From assembly GCF_000247995.1 (NCBI RefSeq), contig NZ_BAFE01000053.1:1-64000 (forward strand): DNA of 64,000 nt. Reading direction: 5' to 3'. Position numbers and translations under genes: made by a program. The stretch is from Mobilicoccus pelagius NBRC 104925. GTDB lineage: Bacteria > Actinomycetota > Actinomycetes > Actinomycetales > Dermatophilaceae. A model generated the notes under the pieces. It did not search any database, was not told where the DNA came from, and saw nothing but the letters and a program-made list of their open reading frames with translations. How positions within the stretch are numbered: position 1 is the first letter of the stretch; every line of letters begins with the position of its first letter. Below are positions 1 to 7,977 of this stretch, in pieces.

Positions 1-117
1 CCGGACGGGGCATCGGCCGCCGCGGCCGGACGAGGTGCACCGACCCCGCCTCGACCGGCCTCCGTGAGATGGACGCGGGGCCGAGGATCGGCCGGAGGGG
101 CTTCGTGTCGGCGGTCC

Positions 118-615
118 TCAGTCCGCCGGGCCGAGGTAGGGATCGACCTCGCCCGTGACGGCGCGCACCACGAGACGGACGTGGTCGTCGCCCATCGGGG
201 GCAGGGCGTCGGTGGGCCACCAGGCGGCCTCGGTGGCCTCGTCGTCGCCGACGCGCGGCTCGCCCGCGACCCACCGGCAGCGGAAGGCGTGGTCGACGTA
301 GTCCGACACGTCACCGTTCGGGTACGTGATGGGGCCGACGACCCGCACCGCGACGAGGCGCTCGACGGCGATCTGCACGCACGTCTCCTCCATCGCCTCG
401 CGCACGGCCGTGTCGGCGGGGTGCTCGCGCGGGTCGACGATGCCGCTCACCGGCGTGTAGCGGCCGTCGTCGCTGCGCTTGACGAGGAGCACCTGCGGCG
501 GGCCGTCGGGACGCTCGGGGTCGTCGCGCAGGACGATCGCCGTCACCCCCGTGAGCCACAGAGGGTCGTGGCCGACGTGGCGGCGCAGCTCGGCGACGTG
601 CGGGGGAATCGGCAT
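118..615 (-). CDS. NUDIX hydrolase
   Basis: A 165-residue Nudix-fold pyrophosphohydrolase. The Nudix box starts at Gly58 (GIVDPREHPADTAVREAMEE) with the metal-binding REAMEE at residues 72-77; the usual glycine after EE is replaced by T-C. Proteins of this type cleave nucleoside diphosphates linked to another group; the substrate cannot be read from the sequence. I chose ATG at 613-615 rather than the in-frame ATG at 654 because a -10 hexamer TACGCT lies 7 nt upstream of it and family homology begins near here. It is divergent from the membrane protein at 693, whose start also follows a TACGCT. Family call is sure; function is not. Confidence 0.88.
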   Translation of the reverse strand: MPIPPHVAELRRHVGHDPLWLTGVTAIVLRDDPERPDGPPQVLLVKRSDDGRYTPVSGIVDPREHPADTAVREAMEETCVQIAVERLVAVRVVGPITYPNGDVSDYVDHAFRCRWVAGEPRVGDDEATEAAWWPTDALPPMGDDHVRLVVRAVTGEVDPYLGPAD

Positions 616-622
616 GCGACCC

Positions 623-628
623 AGCGTA
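623..628 (-). promoter_or_regulatory. -10 hexamer of leaderless NUDIX gene
   Basis: TACGCT on the minus strand ends 7 nt before the ATG and no Shine-Dalgarno sequence lies between, so transcription probably starts at or next to the start codon. Inference from position and hexamer only. Confidence 0.5.
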
Positions 629-677
629 GGAGGTTCGGGACCCCCGTCGCCCACCCCGACCCGCCGCGCCCGGCCCC

Positions 678-683
678 TACGCT
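678..683 (+). promoter_or_regulatory. -10 hexamer before gene at 693
   Basis: TACGCT ends 9 nt before the ATG at 693. The intervening GGAGA could also act as a short Shine-Dalgarno, so the mRNA may be leaderless or have an extremely short leader. Confidence 0.42.
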
Positions 684-692
684 GGAGACATC

Positions 693-1262
693 ATGAGCAC
701 CTCTCTCCCCGACCCCACGGACCCCGCCCGCGTCGAGTCACCGGAGGAGCAGACGCCCCACCCCGTCCTCCCGGTGCGCACCGAACGGACGGGACGCACC
801 GGGAGCAGCGTGCCCGAATACCTCGAAGACACGGACGACCTCGGCGACACGGACGGTCTCGACGAGGACGAGGACCAGGACGAGGACGAGGACGACGGAC
901 CCTCACGCACAGCGAAGCAGTGGTGGCCGTACCTGATCTCGGCGCTCGCGTTCCTCGTCGCGCCGTACGTCATCGGGATGGCTCTGCCCGCCGCGACGGC
1001 GACGACGGCGATGCTCGTGCTGCTGCCGGTGGCGGCGTTCGGCACCGGGGTGCTCGACGGCGCGGTGTTCCGGTCCACGTGGTCGTTCCCGATCCTCACG
1101 GGCCTGATCTGCTGGTTCGCGCTCAAGCTGTATTCCGACCCGGGCACGTGGATCTACGCCGTCGGCGTGTTCCTGCTGTGCCTGGCGGGCAGCCATCTCG
1201 GCGGCCGACTCCGTGGTGGAGCCGAGGGACGGCCCGCCGACTCCGGCGTCGGGAAGGTGTGA
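693..1262 (+). CDS. Membrane protein with acidic N-terminal region
   Basis: A 189-residue protein I do not recognise. About the first 70 residues are soluble and end in a very acidic stretch (DEDEDQDEDEDD, about residues 57-68). Then come three to four hydrophobic segments (about residues 78-98, 104-120, 126-145 and 150-168) and a short basic, Gly/Arg-rich tail. This is the layout of a small polytopic inner-membrane protein with a cytoplasmic acidic tail. The next gene starts 4 nt after the stop codon, so the two are almost certainly co-transcribed and may act together. No enzymatic motif is visible. Confidence 0.7.
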   Translation: MSTSLPDPTDPARVESPEEQTPHPVLPVRTERTGRTGSSVPEYLEDTDDLGDTDGLDEDEDQDEDEDDGPSRTAKQWWPYLISALAFLVAPYVIGMALPAATATTAMLVLLPVAAFGTGVLDGAVFRSTWSFPILTGLICWFALKLYSDPGTWIYAVGVFLLCLAGSHLGGRLRGGAEGRPADSGVGKV

Positions 1263-1265
1263 CGC

Positions 1266-2279
1266 GTGGAGGTCTGGACGCTGCACCATCCGCAGCAGGG
1301 CGTCATCGAGCTGGAGCAGGGGTTCGACGCCGAGTTCGTCGGGCGTTACCCCGACTGGCCGGTGCCCGACTCCGACACGGACGAGAACGGCGCCCCGAAG
1401 TCCGGCGTGCGGGCCGGCATCGATGCGGGCCCGCGGGAGCGCGTCGAGCGGTGGGTCCGCAACCCGCCGCTGCGGCTGCAGGTGACGGTCGACGGGCGCG
1501 TGGTCGGACGGTACTCGGGGACCGCGGACGGCGACCTGCCCCTGATGGGACGCCGCGGGATCACCAAGCTGGCGTCCGTCGGTTCCGCCCTCAGCCGGTC
1601 GAAGCCACACCTGCGCATCCGCGCCAACACGTTCGACGACCTCCTGGAGGTCTACTACCGCGACGCCGACTCGATCATCGAGGTCGACCCGCCCGCCGGG
1701 TCGCGCGGGGCCAAGCGGCGGGAGGCGATGGCGTCCAGCGACGTCAAGCGGGTCGCGTACCCGTTCCTCGCGGGGCTCGGCAAGGCCGGGTGGGCGATCG
1801 CGATCTTCGTCCTCGGGCCGATCATCGGCAGGCTCCTGCCCCACTGGGACGTCGACCTGCCCGACGTTCCGTGGCCAGACCTGCCGCCGCTGCCGCAGAT
1901 CCACCTGCCGGTGCCGGGGTTCCCGCGCATCCACCTACCCGTCCCCCACCTCGACCTGCCGCCGCTGCCCGACCTCCCCGATCTACCGCCGCTGCCGCCG
2001 TGGCTCGTCACGGTGCTGGAGCACGACCAGTTCTGGAAGCCCGTGCTCATCGGCCTCGTCCTCGGCGTCATCGGGCTGCGCAACCACCGCAGGTCCGAGG
2101 CGGAGAAGGCCCGCTGGGCGCAGACCCACCCCGACGGCGCGGACGCCGAGACGACGACCGACGAAGGACGGGCGGCCGCAGGGGACGATGCCGGGGTCGC
2201 GGGGAAGCCCGCGACGGCCGACGACGTGCACCCCGGCGCCGAGCCGGACGTCCCGGACGAGGCGGACCGCATCCCGTGA
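1266..2279 (+). CDS. Membrane protein with Leu-Pro repeat tract
   Basis: A 337-residue protein of unknown function, GTG start 3 nt after the previous stop. Residues 1 to about 165 look soluble, followed by a hydrophobic segment (about 170-192). From about 195 to 245 runs a low-complexity tract in which Leu-Pro or Val-Pro recurs every three to five residues (units such as DLPPLP, IHLPVP). A second hydrophobic segment follows (about 255-272), then a charged Ala/Asp/Glu-rich tail. The tract would form a stiff polyproline-like linker between two membrane segments. The tandem start suggests it works with the membrane protein just upstream. The frame is well supported by codon pattern; the role is unknown. 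Confidence 0.7.
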   Translation: MEVWTLHHPQQGVIELEQGFDAEFVGRYPDWPVPDSDTDENGAPKSGVRAGIDAGPRERVERWVRNPPLRLQVTVDGRVVGRYSGTADGDLPLMGRRGITKLASVGSALSRSKPHLRIRANTFDDLLEVYYRDADSIIEVDPPAGSRGAKRREAMASSDVKRVAYPFLAGLGKAGWAIAIFVLGPIIGRLLPHWDVDLPDVPWPDLPPLPQIHLPVPGFPRIHLPVPHLDLPPLPDLPDLPPLPPWLVTVLEHDQFWKPVLIGLVLGVIGLRNHRRSEAEKARWAQTHPDGADAETTTDEGRAAAGDDAGVAGKPATADDVHPGAEPDVPDEADRIP

Positions 2280-2329
2280 CCGCGGAGTGACGCCATCAGG
2301 ACGGAGTCGATGCCCCCTCGGCGCCCCCC

Positions 2330-2370
2330 CGAGCCCGTGACCTGCAGTCTCACGGACTGAGACGGGCTCG
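2330..2370. terminator. Putative bidirectional terminator
   Basis: A 9-bp inverted repeat (CGAGCCCGT at 2330-2338, ACGGGCTCG at 2362-2370) encloses a second hairpin GTCTCA/TGAGAC (2347-2352/2358-2363). It sits between two convergent genes. No U-tract is visible, as is usual in high-GC actinobacteria. Confidence 0.5.
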
Positions 2371-2443
2371 AGACCGTTCGAATGGCGCTACCTCCGCACC
2401 GACCGCGCCCGCCGCATGGGTGCCCGCCGCAGCCCGGCCCGCC

Positions 2444-3736
2444 TCAGCTCCGCAAGCCCAGCTCCCCCGCGGCCCGTGCGACGCGGTCGTCGAGGACGGT
2501 CCACGCCCCCGGCGTCACGCCGGGGTGGCGGCCGCGGTCGATGCGCGCGAGGGCGTCCGTGAGGTCGGTGACGACGTCGACGACGGCCGCGCGGGCCGCG
2601 TCGCCGGGCACGCCCCACGAGGCGACCTCGTCGACGACGTGGGCGACCGTGAGGGCGTCGAAGTCGGACTCCCCCGCCAGGTCGAGCGCCGTGCGGTGCG
2701 CGCCGGGATGGTGCAGGTGCGCGGCGACGTCGTACGCGGGGGCGACGTCGACCCGGCCGTCGGCGTGCCGCAGGAACGACGTGTTCTTGGCGTGGTGGTC
2801 GCTGTTGCCCACGAGCCACGAGAACGCCACGAGCCGCGCCAGGGGCGAGAGCCGCCCGCGACCGGCGCGGATCACGTCGGATGCGGCCCGCCACGACGGG
2901 ATCGTGCGGCCGCGCTGGAACTTGCGGGCCGGGTCGGCGGTGTTGAGCCCGAGCGCCTGGGCGAGGTCCTCCTGGTGCAGGCGCGCGACCCCGCTCCGGC
3001 CGTCCGGCATCCGGTCGTACCGGGAGACGGCGATGGCGCGCAGCCCGTCGACCTCGATCACCTCGGCCTGCACGGTCGTCACCCCGACGCGGCGGCCCAG
3101 GTCCAGGCAGGCGGCCTCGGTGTCGACGACGTCGGCGGCGTCGCTGCCCACGGGGTGGGCCACCTTGAGGATCCACGTCGACGGGATGCCCGGCGGGGGC
3201 TGCCACCACGACCCGTCGGCGGCGCGACGCAGGGCGATCTTGGGCACGAGGCCGGCGAGCGAGATGGACGTGAGGCCGCCGTCGCGGCGGCTGCTGCCCG
3301 CCCGTTCGAGCAGCTCCCTGACCTGCGCGTCGCCGAGCGGCACGGGCTCTGCGGCGGGGTCCCCGGGCCGACCCGTGCGGGGGACGAAGTCGAGCGCGCC
3401 GGCGGTGTCGCGGCCGTACCGGCGCAGCATCGCGAACGTGTCGTCGGGGTCGATGCCGGCGTTGACGGCGTAGTGCAGCCGCGCCTGCCCCTCGGGCAAC
3501 AGCCCGGCGACGACGACGCCGGCGCGCAGGTCGTGCAGCCTCGCCCCGGGCTCGCCGACGGGTGCGGCGTGCCCCACGACGCGGGCCCCGACGCCCCATC
3601 GGGCGGCGGCGTCGGCGGTCCACGTCCAGTCGAGGCGGTGCGGTTCACGCCCGCGCCGCACCTCCGCGACGTGGGTGCCGTAGAGGACGACGTCGAGGAC
3701 GTCGGACGCGGCACCGGAGGAGGTGCGGGTCACCAT
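2444..3736 (-). CDS. hipA: HipA-family Ser/Thr kinase toxin
   Basis: A 430-residue HipA-like protein. Residues about 12-28 match the HipA N-terminal strand (VVLYGTHVAEV). SLAGLVPK at 159-166 is the conserved ATP-loop/lysine motif, HQEDLAQ at 254-260 the conserved helix motif, GNSDHHAKN at 310-318 the catalytic loop, and PAYD at 333-336 the metal-binding aspartate motif, so the kinase core looks intact. E. coli HipA phosphorylates glutamyl-tRNA synthetase and causes growth arrest; the target here is inferred at most. Its ATG overlaps the end of the upstream HTH gene by 7 nt, with AAGGA of that gene serving as ribosome-binding site: the classic hipBA arrangement. Confidence 0.92.
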   Translation of the reverse strand: MVTRTSSGAASDVLDVVLYGTHVAEVRRGREPHRLDWTWTADAAARWGVGARVVGHAAPVGEPGARLHDLRAGVVVAGLLPEGQARLHYAVNAGIDPDDTFAMLRRYGRDTAGALDFVPRTGRPGDPAAEPVPLGDAQVRELLERAGSSRRDGGLTSISLAGLVPKIALRRAADGSWWQPPPGIPSTWILKVAHPVGSDAADVVDTEAACLDLGRRVGVTTVQAEVIEVDGLRAIAVSRYDRMPDGRSGVARLHQEDLAQALGLNTADPARKFQRGRTIPSWRAASDVIRAGRGRLSPLARLVAFSWLVGNSDHHAKNTSFLRHADGRVDVAPAYDVAAHLHHPGAHRTALDLAGESDFDALTVAHVVDEVASWGVPGDAARAAVVDVVTDLTDALARIDRGRHPGVTPGAWTVLDDRVARAAGELGLRS

Positions 3737-4083
3737 CCGAGGTCCTTGAGCGCGGGGGCGCCCCCGTCTGGGTCGTCGTCCACCGCGACGGCATCGTCAC
3801 CCGATGCGCCCGTCCGGGAGAGGCCGGAGGCGGCGTCGCGGGCGCCGGGTTCCTCGACGACGAGGCGGGCGTCGAGGGCGTCGAGCACGGCGTGCAGGCG
3901 CTGGACGAACAGGGTGGAGCGGCCGTTCTCCAGGTCGACGACGAACCGCCGCGGCACCCCGGCGGCGTCGGCGAGTTCGGCCTGGGTGAGACCGTGCGCG
4001 CGACGCAGGAGGAGGAGCAGCGCGCCGAGGTCGGCGGGCTCGTCGGCCGCTCCCCACAGGGGAGGGCGGGTGCCGTCGTCCAT
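3730..4083 (-). CDS. hipB: HipB-like XRE antitoxin/repressor
   Basis: A 117-residue Cro/C1-type helix-turn-helix protein. The HTH lies around residues 25-60, including LTQAELADAAGVPRRFV then DLENGRST, typical of HipB. The C-terminal 45 residues are Asp/Gly-rich and probably disordered. It is expected to bind HipA, neutralise it and repress the operon. I chose ATG at 4081-4083 because a strong AGGAGGT sits 6 nt upstream; a further in-frame ATG at 4113 lies within the operator region and has no such site. Three similar 18-bp elements precede it (4095-4168), the nearest overlapping the ribosome-binding site, which points to autoregulation. Confidence 0.88.
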   Translation of the reverse strand: MDDGTRPPLWGAADEPADLGALLLLLRRAHGLTQAELADAAGVPRRFVVDLENGRSTLFVQRLHAVLDALDARLVVEEPGARDAASGLSRTGASGDDAVAVDDDPDGGAPALKDLGW

Positions 4084-4094
4084 GATCGACCTCC

Positions 4095-4112
4095 TGTACG
4101 GATATCCGCACA
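4095..4112 (-). promoter_or_regulatory. hipBA operator-like site 1
   Basis: TGTACGGATATCCGCACA is an 18-bp near-perfect palindrome (8 of 9 pairs) centred on GGATATCC. It touches the 5' edge of the hipB ribosome-binding site. The TATCC/GGATA core resembles the known E. coli HipB operator half-sites. Confidence 0.7.
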
Positions 4113-4121
4113 CCCATGGTA

Positions 4122-4139
4122 AGTGCGATTATCTGTACA
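4122..4139 (-). promoter_or_regulatory. hipBA operator-like site 2
   Basis: Read on the minus strand, TGTACAGATAATCGCACT matches site 1 at 14 of 18 positions, including TGTAC-GATA and CGCAC. The embedded GATAAT could also serve as the -10 element of the hipBA promoter. Confidence 0.62.
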
Positions 4140-4150
4140 CGCCAGGGACG

Positions 4151-4168
4151 TGGCCGGTTATCCGTTCA
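4151..4168 (-). promoter_or_regulatory. hipBA operator-like site 3
   Basis: Read on the minus strand, TGAACGGATAACCGGCCA matches site 1 at 14 of 18 positions. Its right half is weaker. Centre-to-centre distances of the three sites are 27 and 29 bp, close to three helical turns. Confidence 0.55.
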
Positions 4169-4190
4169 TGCCCGTCGCCGGACGGGCGGA

Positions 4191-4433
4191 TCAGCAGCAG
4201 CGGGCGCCGGGGTCGCGGTCGAGAGAACGGTAGTGCTCGCGCCAGAACTCCTTCTCCCCCATCGGTTCGACGTCGGGGTGGGCGACGCGGTGGTGGGCGA
4301 GGTAGCGGTCGTATCGGTCGGCGCCGAGGATCGACCGCCACGTCGCCCACGCCAGACGCCCCGCCGCCCGCACCCGGCCGGTGAGGGCCTGGGTGCGGGC
4401 GGCGAGGGTCGTACCGGTCGCGACGTCGGCCAT
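4191..4433 (-). CDS. YbdD/YjiX family protein (CstA partner)
   Basis: An 80-residue protein of the YbdD/YjiX (DUF466) family. The characteristic pattern is present: a Trp-Arg-rich helix (AWATWRSILGADRYDRYLAHH, about residues 29-49), HP at 52-53, and EFWREHYRSLD near the C-terminus. It ends in RCC. Its ATG overlaps the cstA stop codon (ATGA at 4430-4433 read on the minus strand), so the two are translationally coupled. In enterobacteria such proteins are required by CstA/BtsT-type transporters, and the same pairing is seen here. Confidence 0.9.
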   Translation of the reverse strand: MADVATGTTLAARTQALTGRVRAAGRLAWATWRSILGADRYDRYLAHHRVAHPDVEPMGEKEFWREHYRSLDRDPGARCC

Positions 4434-6703
4434 CAGTGGCCCGTGCGGTGGGCGAGGGCGACGTCGGGGTGCTCCTCGTAGAACGCCTCCCACTCCCGCT
4501 CCAGCTCCTTCTCGGGCGGGGTGGTGACGAACCCGGCGGGTGCGAACACCCGCGAGGCGACGTACGGGCCCTCCGTGTCGATCCGCGACGCGCCCCGCAG
4601 CGTCTGCAGGGTGCGGACCACCGCGACGACGATGACGACGATCGCGAGGACGACGAAGAGGATCGACAGGCTGCCCTGCACGAACGTGTTGCGGACGACG
4701 GCCTCCATCGCCTCGGGCGTCTTCGCCGTGCCGAGTTGCGTCTTGCCCGCCGCGAGGGCGTCCTTGAACGCCCTGTGCTGCGCCCAGTAGCCGATGGCGG
4801 GGACGGAACTGAAGATCTTGTAGAACGAGCCGGTGATCGTCACCGCGGAGACGAACGCGAGCGGTGCGGCGATGATCCACAGCGAACGGCGGCGGCCCAT
4901 GTGGGCGGCGATGGCGAGGCAGACGGCGAGCGCGATCGCGGCGAGGAGCTGGTTCGCGATGCCGAACAGCGGGAAGAACGTGTTGATGCCGCCGAGCGGG
5001 TCGTGCACGCCGAGAAGGAGGATCGACCCCCACCCGGCGACCATGACGCCGGTGCACAACCACTTGCCGAGGGTCCAGTCGAGGTCGGCGAACTTGGGCC
5101 ACACGTTGCCGAGGGCGTCCTGGAGCATGAACCGGGCGACGCGGGTGCCGGCGTCGACGCTCGTGAGGATGAACAGCGCCTCGAACATGATCGCGAAGTG
5201 GTACCAGAACCCCATGAGGGCCGACCCGCCGAGGAACTGGTGCATGATCTGCGCGAGTCCGATCGCCATCGTCGGCGCGCCACCGGTGCGGGAGACGACC
5301 GAGGGCTCCCCGACGGCCTGCGCGGTCGCGGCGAGTGCGTCGGGCGTGGTGTGGACGCCCATGAGTCCGAGGTTGTTGACGAACGCGGCCGCACCCTCGA
5401 CGGTGCCCTGAGTGACGGCGGGCGAGGAGTTCATCGCGAAGTAGAGGCCGCGGTCGATGGACACGGCGCACACGAGGGCCATGACGGCGACGAACGACTC
5501 GGCGAGCATGCCCGCGTAGCCGACCATCTTGGCCTGACGTTCCTTCTCCAGCAGCTTCGGCGTCGTGCCCGACGCGATCGTCGCGTGGAAGCCGGAGAGC
5601 GCACCGCACGCGATCGTCACGAAGAGGAACGGGAACAGCGGGCCGGAGAACACCGGGCCGTCGCTGCGGAACGCGAGCTCGGTGAAGGCGGGCGTGTGGA
5701 TCTCGGGGCGGACCACGACGATGCCGACCGCGAGCAGGGCGATCGTGCCGATCTTCATGAACGTCGAGAGGTAGTCGCGCGGGGTGAGGAGGATCCACAC
5801 GGGCAGCACGGCCGCGACGAACCCGTAGACGATGACGGCCCACGCGAGGGTGCCGCGGGACAGGTGGAACATCGACGCGAGCGCGGGGTTCGCGTTGATC
5901 CACCCGCCCGCGACGATCGCGAGCAGGAGGAGGACGACGCCGATGGCCGAGACCTCACCGACACGGCCCGGGCGGAGGAACCGCATGTAGACGCCCATGA
6001 CGAGCGCGATCGGGATCGTCATGCCGACGCTGAACACGCCCCACGGGCTGTCGCCGAGGGAGTTGACGACGACGAGCGCGAGGATCGCGACGATGATGAG
6101 CATGATCGTCAGCGTCGCGACGAGGGCGGCCGCACCACCGACGGTGCCGAGCTCGTCCTTGGCCATCTGACCGATGGACCGGCCGCCGCGCCGCATGGAG
6201 AAGAAGAGGACGAGGTAGTCCTGCACGGCGCCGGCGAGGATGACGCCGACGATGATCCACAACGTGCTCGGCAGGTAGCCCATCTGCGCGGCGAGGATGG
6301 GGCCGACGAGCGGACCGGCACCGGCGATCGCGGCGAAGTGGTGACCGAAGAGGACACGGCGGTCGGTGCGGACGAAGTCCTTGCCGTCGGCGGCGTACTC
6401 CGCCGGGGTGGCGCGCCGGTCGTCGGGCCTGAGGAGCGTGTCCTCGATGTACGTCGCGTAGAAGCGGTAGGCGATCGCGTACGTCGCGAGCGCGGCGAAG
6501 ACGAACCAGATCGCGTTGACGGTCTCGCCGCGCACGAGCGCGAGCATCACCCACGCGACGCCGCCGACGAGCGCGACGACCGACCACGTGAGGATCTTCG
6601 ACAACGGCCAGGCGCGGTCGTGCGCCTCACGCCTCTCCGGGTCGACCGCCGGCGGCGGCCATCCCTCGGTGCGGACGTCCTCGTTCGTGGGTACCGGACT
6701 CAT
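4433..6703 (-). CDS. cstA: Carbon starvation protein A, peptide/pyruvate permease
   Basis: A 756-residue polytopic CstA transporter. After a 35-residue hydrophilic N-terminus come about 16-18 membrane segments. Family signatures are visible: HHFAAIAGAGPLVGPILAAQ (about 110-130), the RRGGRSIGQMAKDELG loop, a GFHATIASGTTPKLLEKE motif in the middle, and DAGTRVARFMLQD later. CstA-type proteins take up peptides or pyruvate during carbon starvation. ATG at 6701-6703 follows GAGGAG at good spacing. Length is normal for the family. The small YbdD partner follows directly. Upstream, 268 bp separate it from divergent menB. Confidence 0.95.
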   Translation of the reverse strand: MSPVPTNEDVRTEGWPPPAVDPERREAHDRAWPLSKILTWSVVALVGGVAWVMLALVRGETVNAIWFVFAALATYAIAYRFYATYIEDTLLRPDDRRATPAEYAADGKDFVRTDRRVLFGHHFAAIAGAGPLVGPILAAQMGYLPSTLWIIVGVILAGAVQDYLVLFFSMRRGGRSIGQMAKDELGTVGGAAALVATLTIMLIIVAILALVVVNSLGDSPWGVFSVGMTIPIALVMGVYMRFLRPGRVGEVSAIGVVLLLLAIVAGGWINANPALASMFHLSRGTLAWAVIVYGFVAAVLPVWILLTPRDYLSTFMKIGTIALLAVGIVVVRPEIHTPAFTELAFRSDGPVFSGPLFPFLFVTIACGALSGFHATIASGTTPKLLEKERQAKMVGYAGMLAESFVAVMALVCAVSIDRGLYFAMNSSPAVTQGTVEGAAAFVNNLGLMGVHTTPDALAATAQAVGEPSVVSRTGGAPTMAIGLAQIMHQFLGGSALMGFWYHFAIMFEALFILTSVDAGTRVARFMLQDALGNVWPKFADLDWTLGKWLCTGVMVAGWGSILLLGVHDPLGGINTFFPLFGIANQLLAAIALAVCLAIAAHMGRRRSLWIIAAPLAFVSAVTITGSFYKIFSSVPAIGYWAQHRAFKDALAAGKTQLGTAKTPEAMEAVVRNTFVQGSLSILFVVLAIVVIVVAVVRTLQTLRGASRIDTEGPYVASRVFAPAGFVTTPPEKELEREWEAFYEEHPDVALAHRTGH

Positions 6704-6959
6704 CTGCCGTCTCCTCGCTGTGCATCCACGCTGATGCGACGCGCCCTCCCCGAAGGGGCGAGGCCCGTCGCCGGGAACGGTACGCCCGCGCGGGGGCGCT
6801 CCTGTCCGAGATGCCCGAACGTCCCGGGTGCCCGCGTCGCCACCGCGAGCGTCGAAGGGGCGGCGTGCCGCGGGGTGACCGGGCGGCCGGGAGTGGCACC
6901 CGTGACGGACGGGTCGGGGCGTCGCACGGGTCGTCCCGGTGCGGGGCGTCCCGGCTTTG

Positions 6960-6965
6960 TACCCT
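6960..6965 (+). promoter_or_regulatory. -10 hexamer of leaderless menB
   Basis: TACCCT lies 6 nt before the ATG with only pyrimidines between (TCCCCC), leaving no room for a Shine-Dalgarno. Confidence 0.55.
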
Positions 6966-6971
6966 TCCCCC

Positions 6972-7964
6972 ATGACCGACGCCGGCGCCCGCTCTCCACA
7001 GCCCTTCGACCCGCAGGCCTGGGAGGAGGTCGCCGGGTTCGACTTCACCGACATCACGTACCACCGGTGTGTCCTGCCCGGCCCGGTTCCGGGCCGCACC
7101 CTCGGTGCGGTGCGCATCGCGTTCGACCGACCCGAGGTGCTCAACGCGTTCCGGCCGCACACCGTCGACGAGCTGTACCGCGCGCTCGACCATGCGCGTC
7201 GCTCGGCCGACGTCGGCGTCGTCCTCCTCACCGGCAACGGCCCGCACCCCACCCCCGGCAAGTCGGGCGAGACCGCCGGGTGGGCCTTCTGCACCGGCGG
7301 CGACCAGCGCATCCGCGGCCGCTCCGGCTACCAGTACGCGAGCGCCGAGGCGGAGGAGAAGGGCGACGAGTCGAGCAACAGCGTCGACACCGCGCGTGTC
7401 AAGGCCGAGGGCGGTCGCCTCCACATCCTCGAGGTGCAGCGGCTCATCCGCACGATGCCGAAGGTCGTCGTCGCGGTCGTCCCCGGCTGGGCCGCGGGCG
7501 GTGGGCACTCCCTCCACGTCGTCTGCGACCTCACGATCGCGAGCCGCGAGTACGCCCGGTTCAAGCAGACCGACGCCGACGTGGGCTCCTTCGACGCCGG
7601 TTACGGCAGCGCCTACCTCGCGAAGATGGTCGGGCAGAAGTTCGCCCGCGAGATCTTCTTCCTCGGCCGCGCCTACACCGCCGAGGACATGCACCGCATG
7701 GGCGCCGTCAACATCGTCGCGGACCACGCCGAGCTCGAGGCGACGGCCATCGAGGTGGCGAAGGAGATCATGGGCAAGTCGCCGCAGGCGCAGCGCATGC
7801 TCAAGTTCGCGTTCAACCTCGCCGACGACGGACTCATGGGCCAGCAGGTGTTCGCGGGCGAGGCCACGCGCCTCGCGTACATGACCGACGAGGCCGTCGA
7901 GGGCCGCGACCAGTTCCTCGAGAAGCGCGACCCCGACTGGTCCCCCTTCCCCTGGTACTTCTGA
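6972..7964 (+). CDS. menB: 1,4-dihydroxy-2-naphthoyl-CoA synthase
   Basis: A 330-residue crotonase-fold enzyme that closes the ring of o-succinylbenzoyl-CoA to dihydroxynaphthoyl-CoA in menaquinone synthesis. Diagnostic MenB sequences are present: CTGGDQRIRG (about residue 110), PGWAAGGGHSLHVVCDLTIAS (about 174-194), and DVGSFDAGYGSAYLAKMVGQ (about 205-224). The last holds the Ser-Phe-Asp-Gly-Tyr cluster that distinguishes MenB from other crotonases. The first roughly 60 residues are the longer N-terminus usual in actinobacteria. Start ATG at 6972 is set by the leaderless promoter; an in-frame ATG at 6939 lies upstream of the -10. menE and menA follow 2.4-5 kb downstream. Confidence 0.96.
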   Translation: MTDAGARSPQPFDPQAWEEVAGFDFTDITYHRCVLPGPVPGRTLGAVRIAFDRPEVLNAFRPHTVDELYRALDHARRSADVGVVLLTGNGPHPTPGKSGETAGWAFCTGGDQRIRGRSGYQYASAEAEEKGDESSNSVDTARVKAEGGRLHILEVQRLIRTMPKVVVAVVPGWAAGGGHSLHVVCDLTIASREYARFKQTDADVGSFDAGYGSAYLAKMVGQKFAREIFFLGRAYTAEDMHRMGAVNIVADHAELEATAIEVAKEIMGKSPQAQRMLKFAFNLADDGLMGQQVFAGEATRLAYMTDEAVEGRDQFLEKRDPDWSPFPWYF

Positions 7965-7977
7965 TCGGGGGTCCCCC

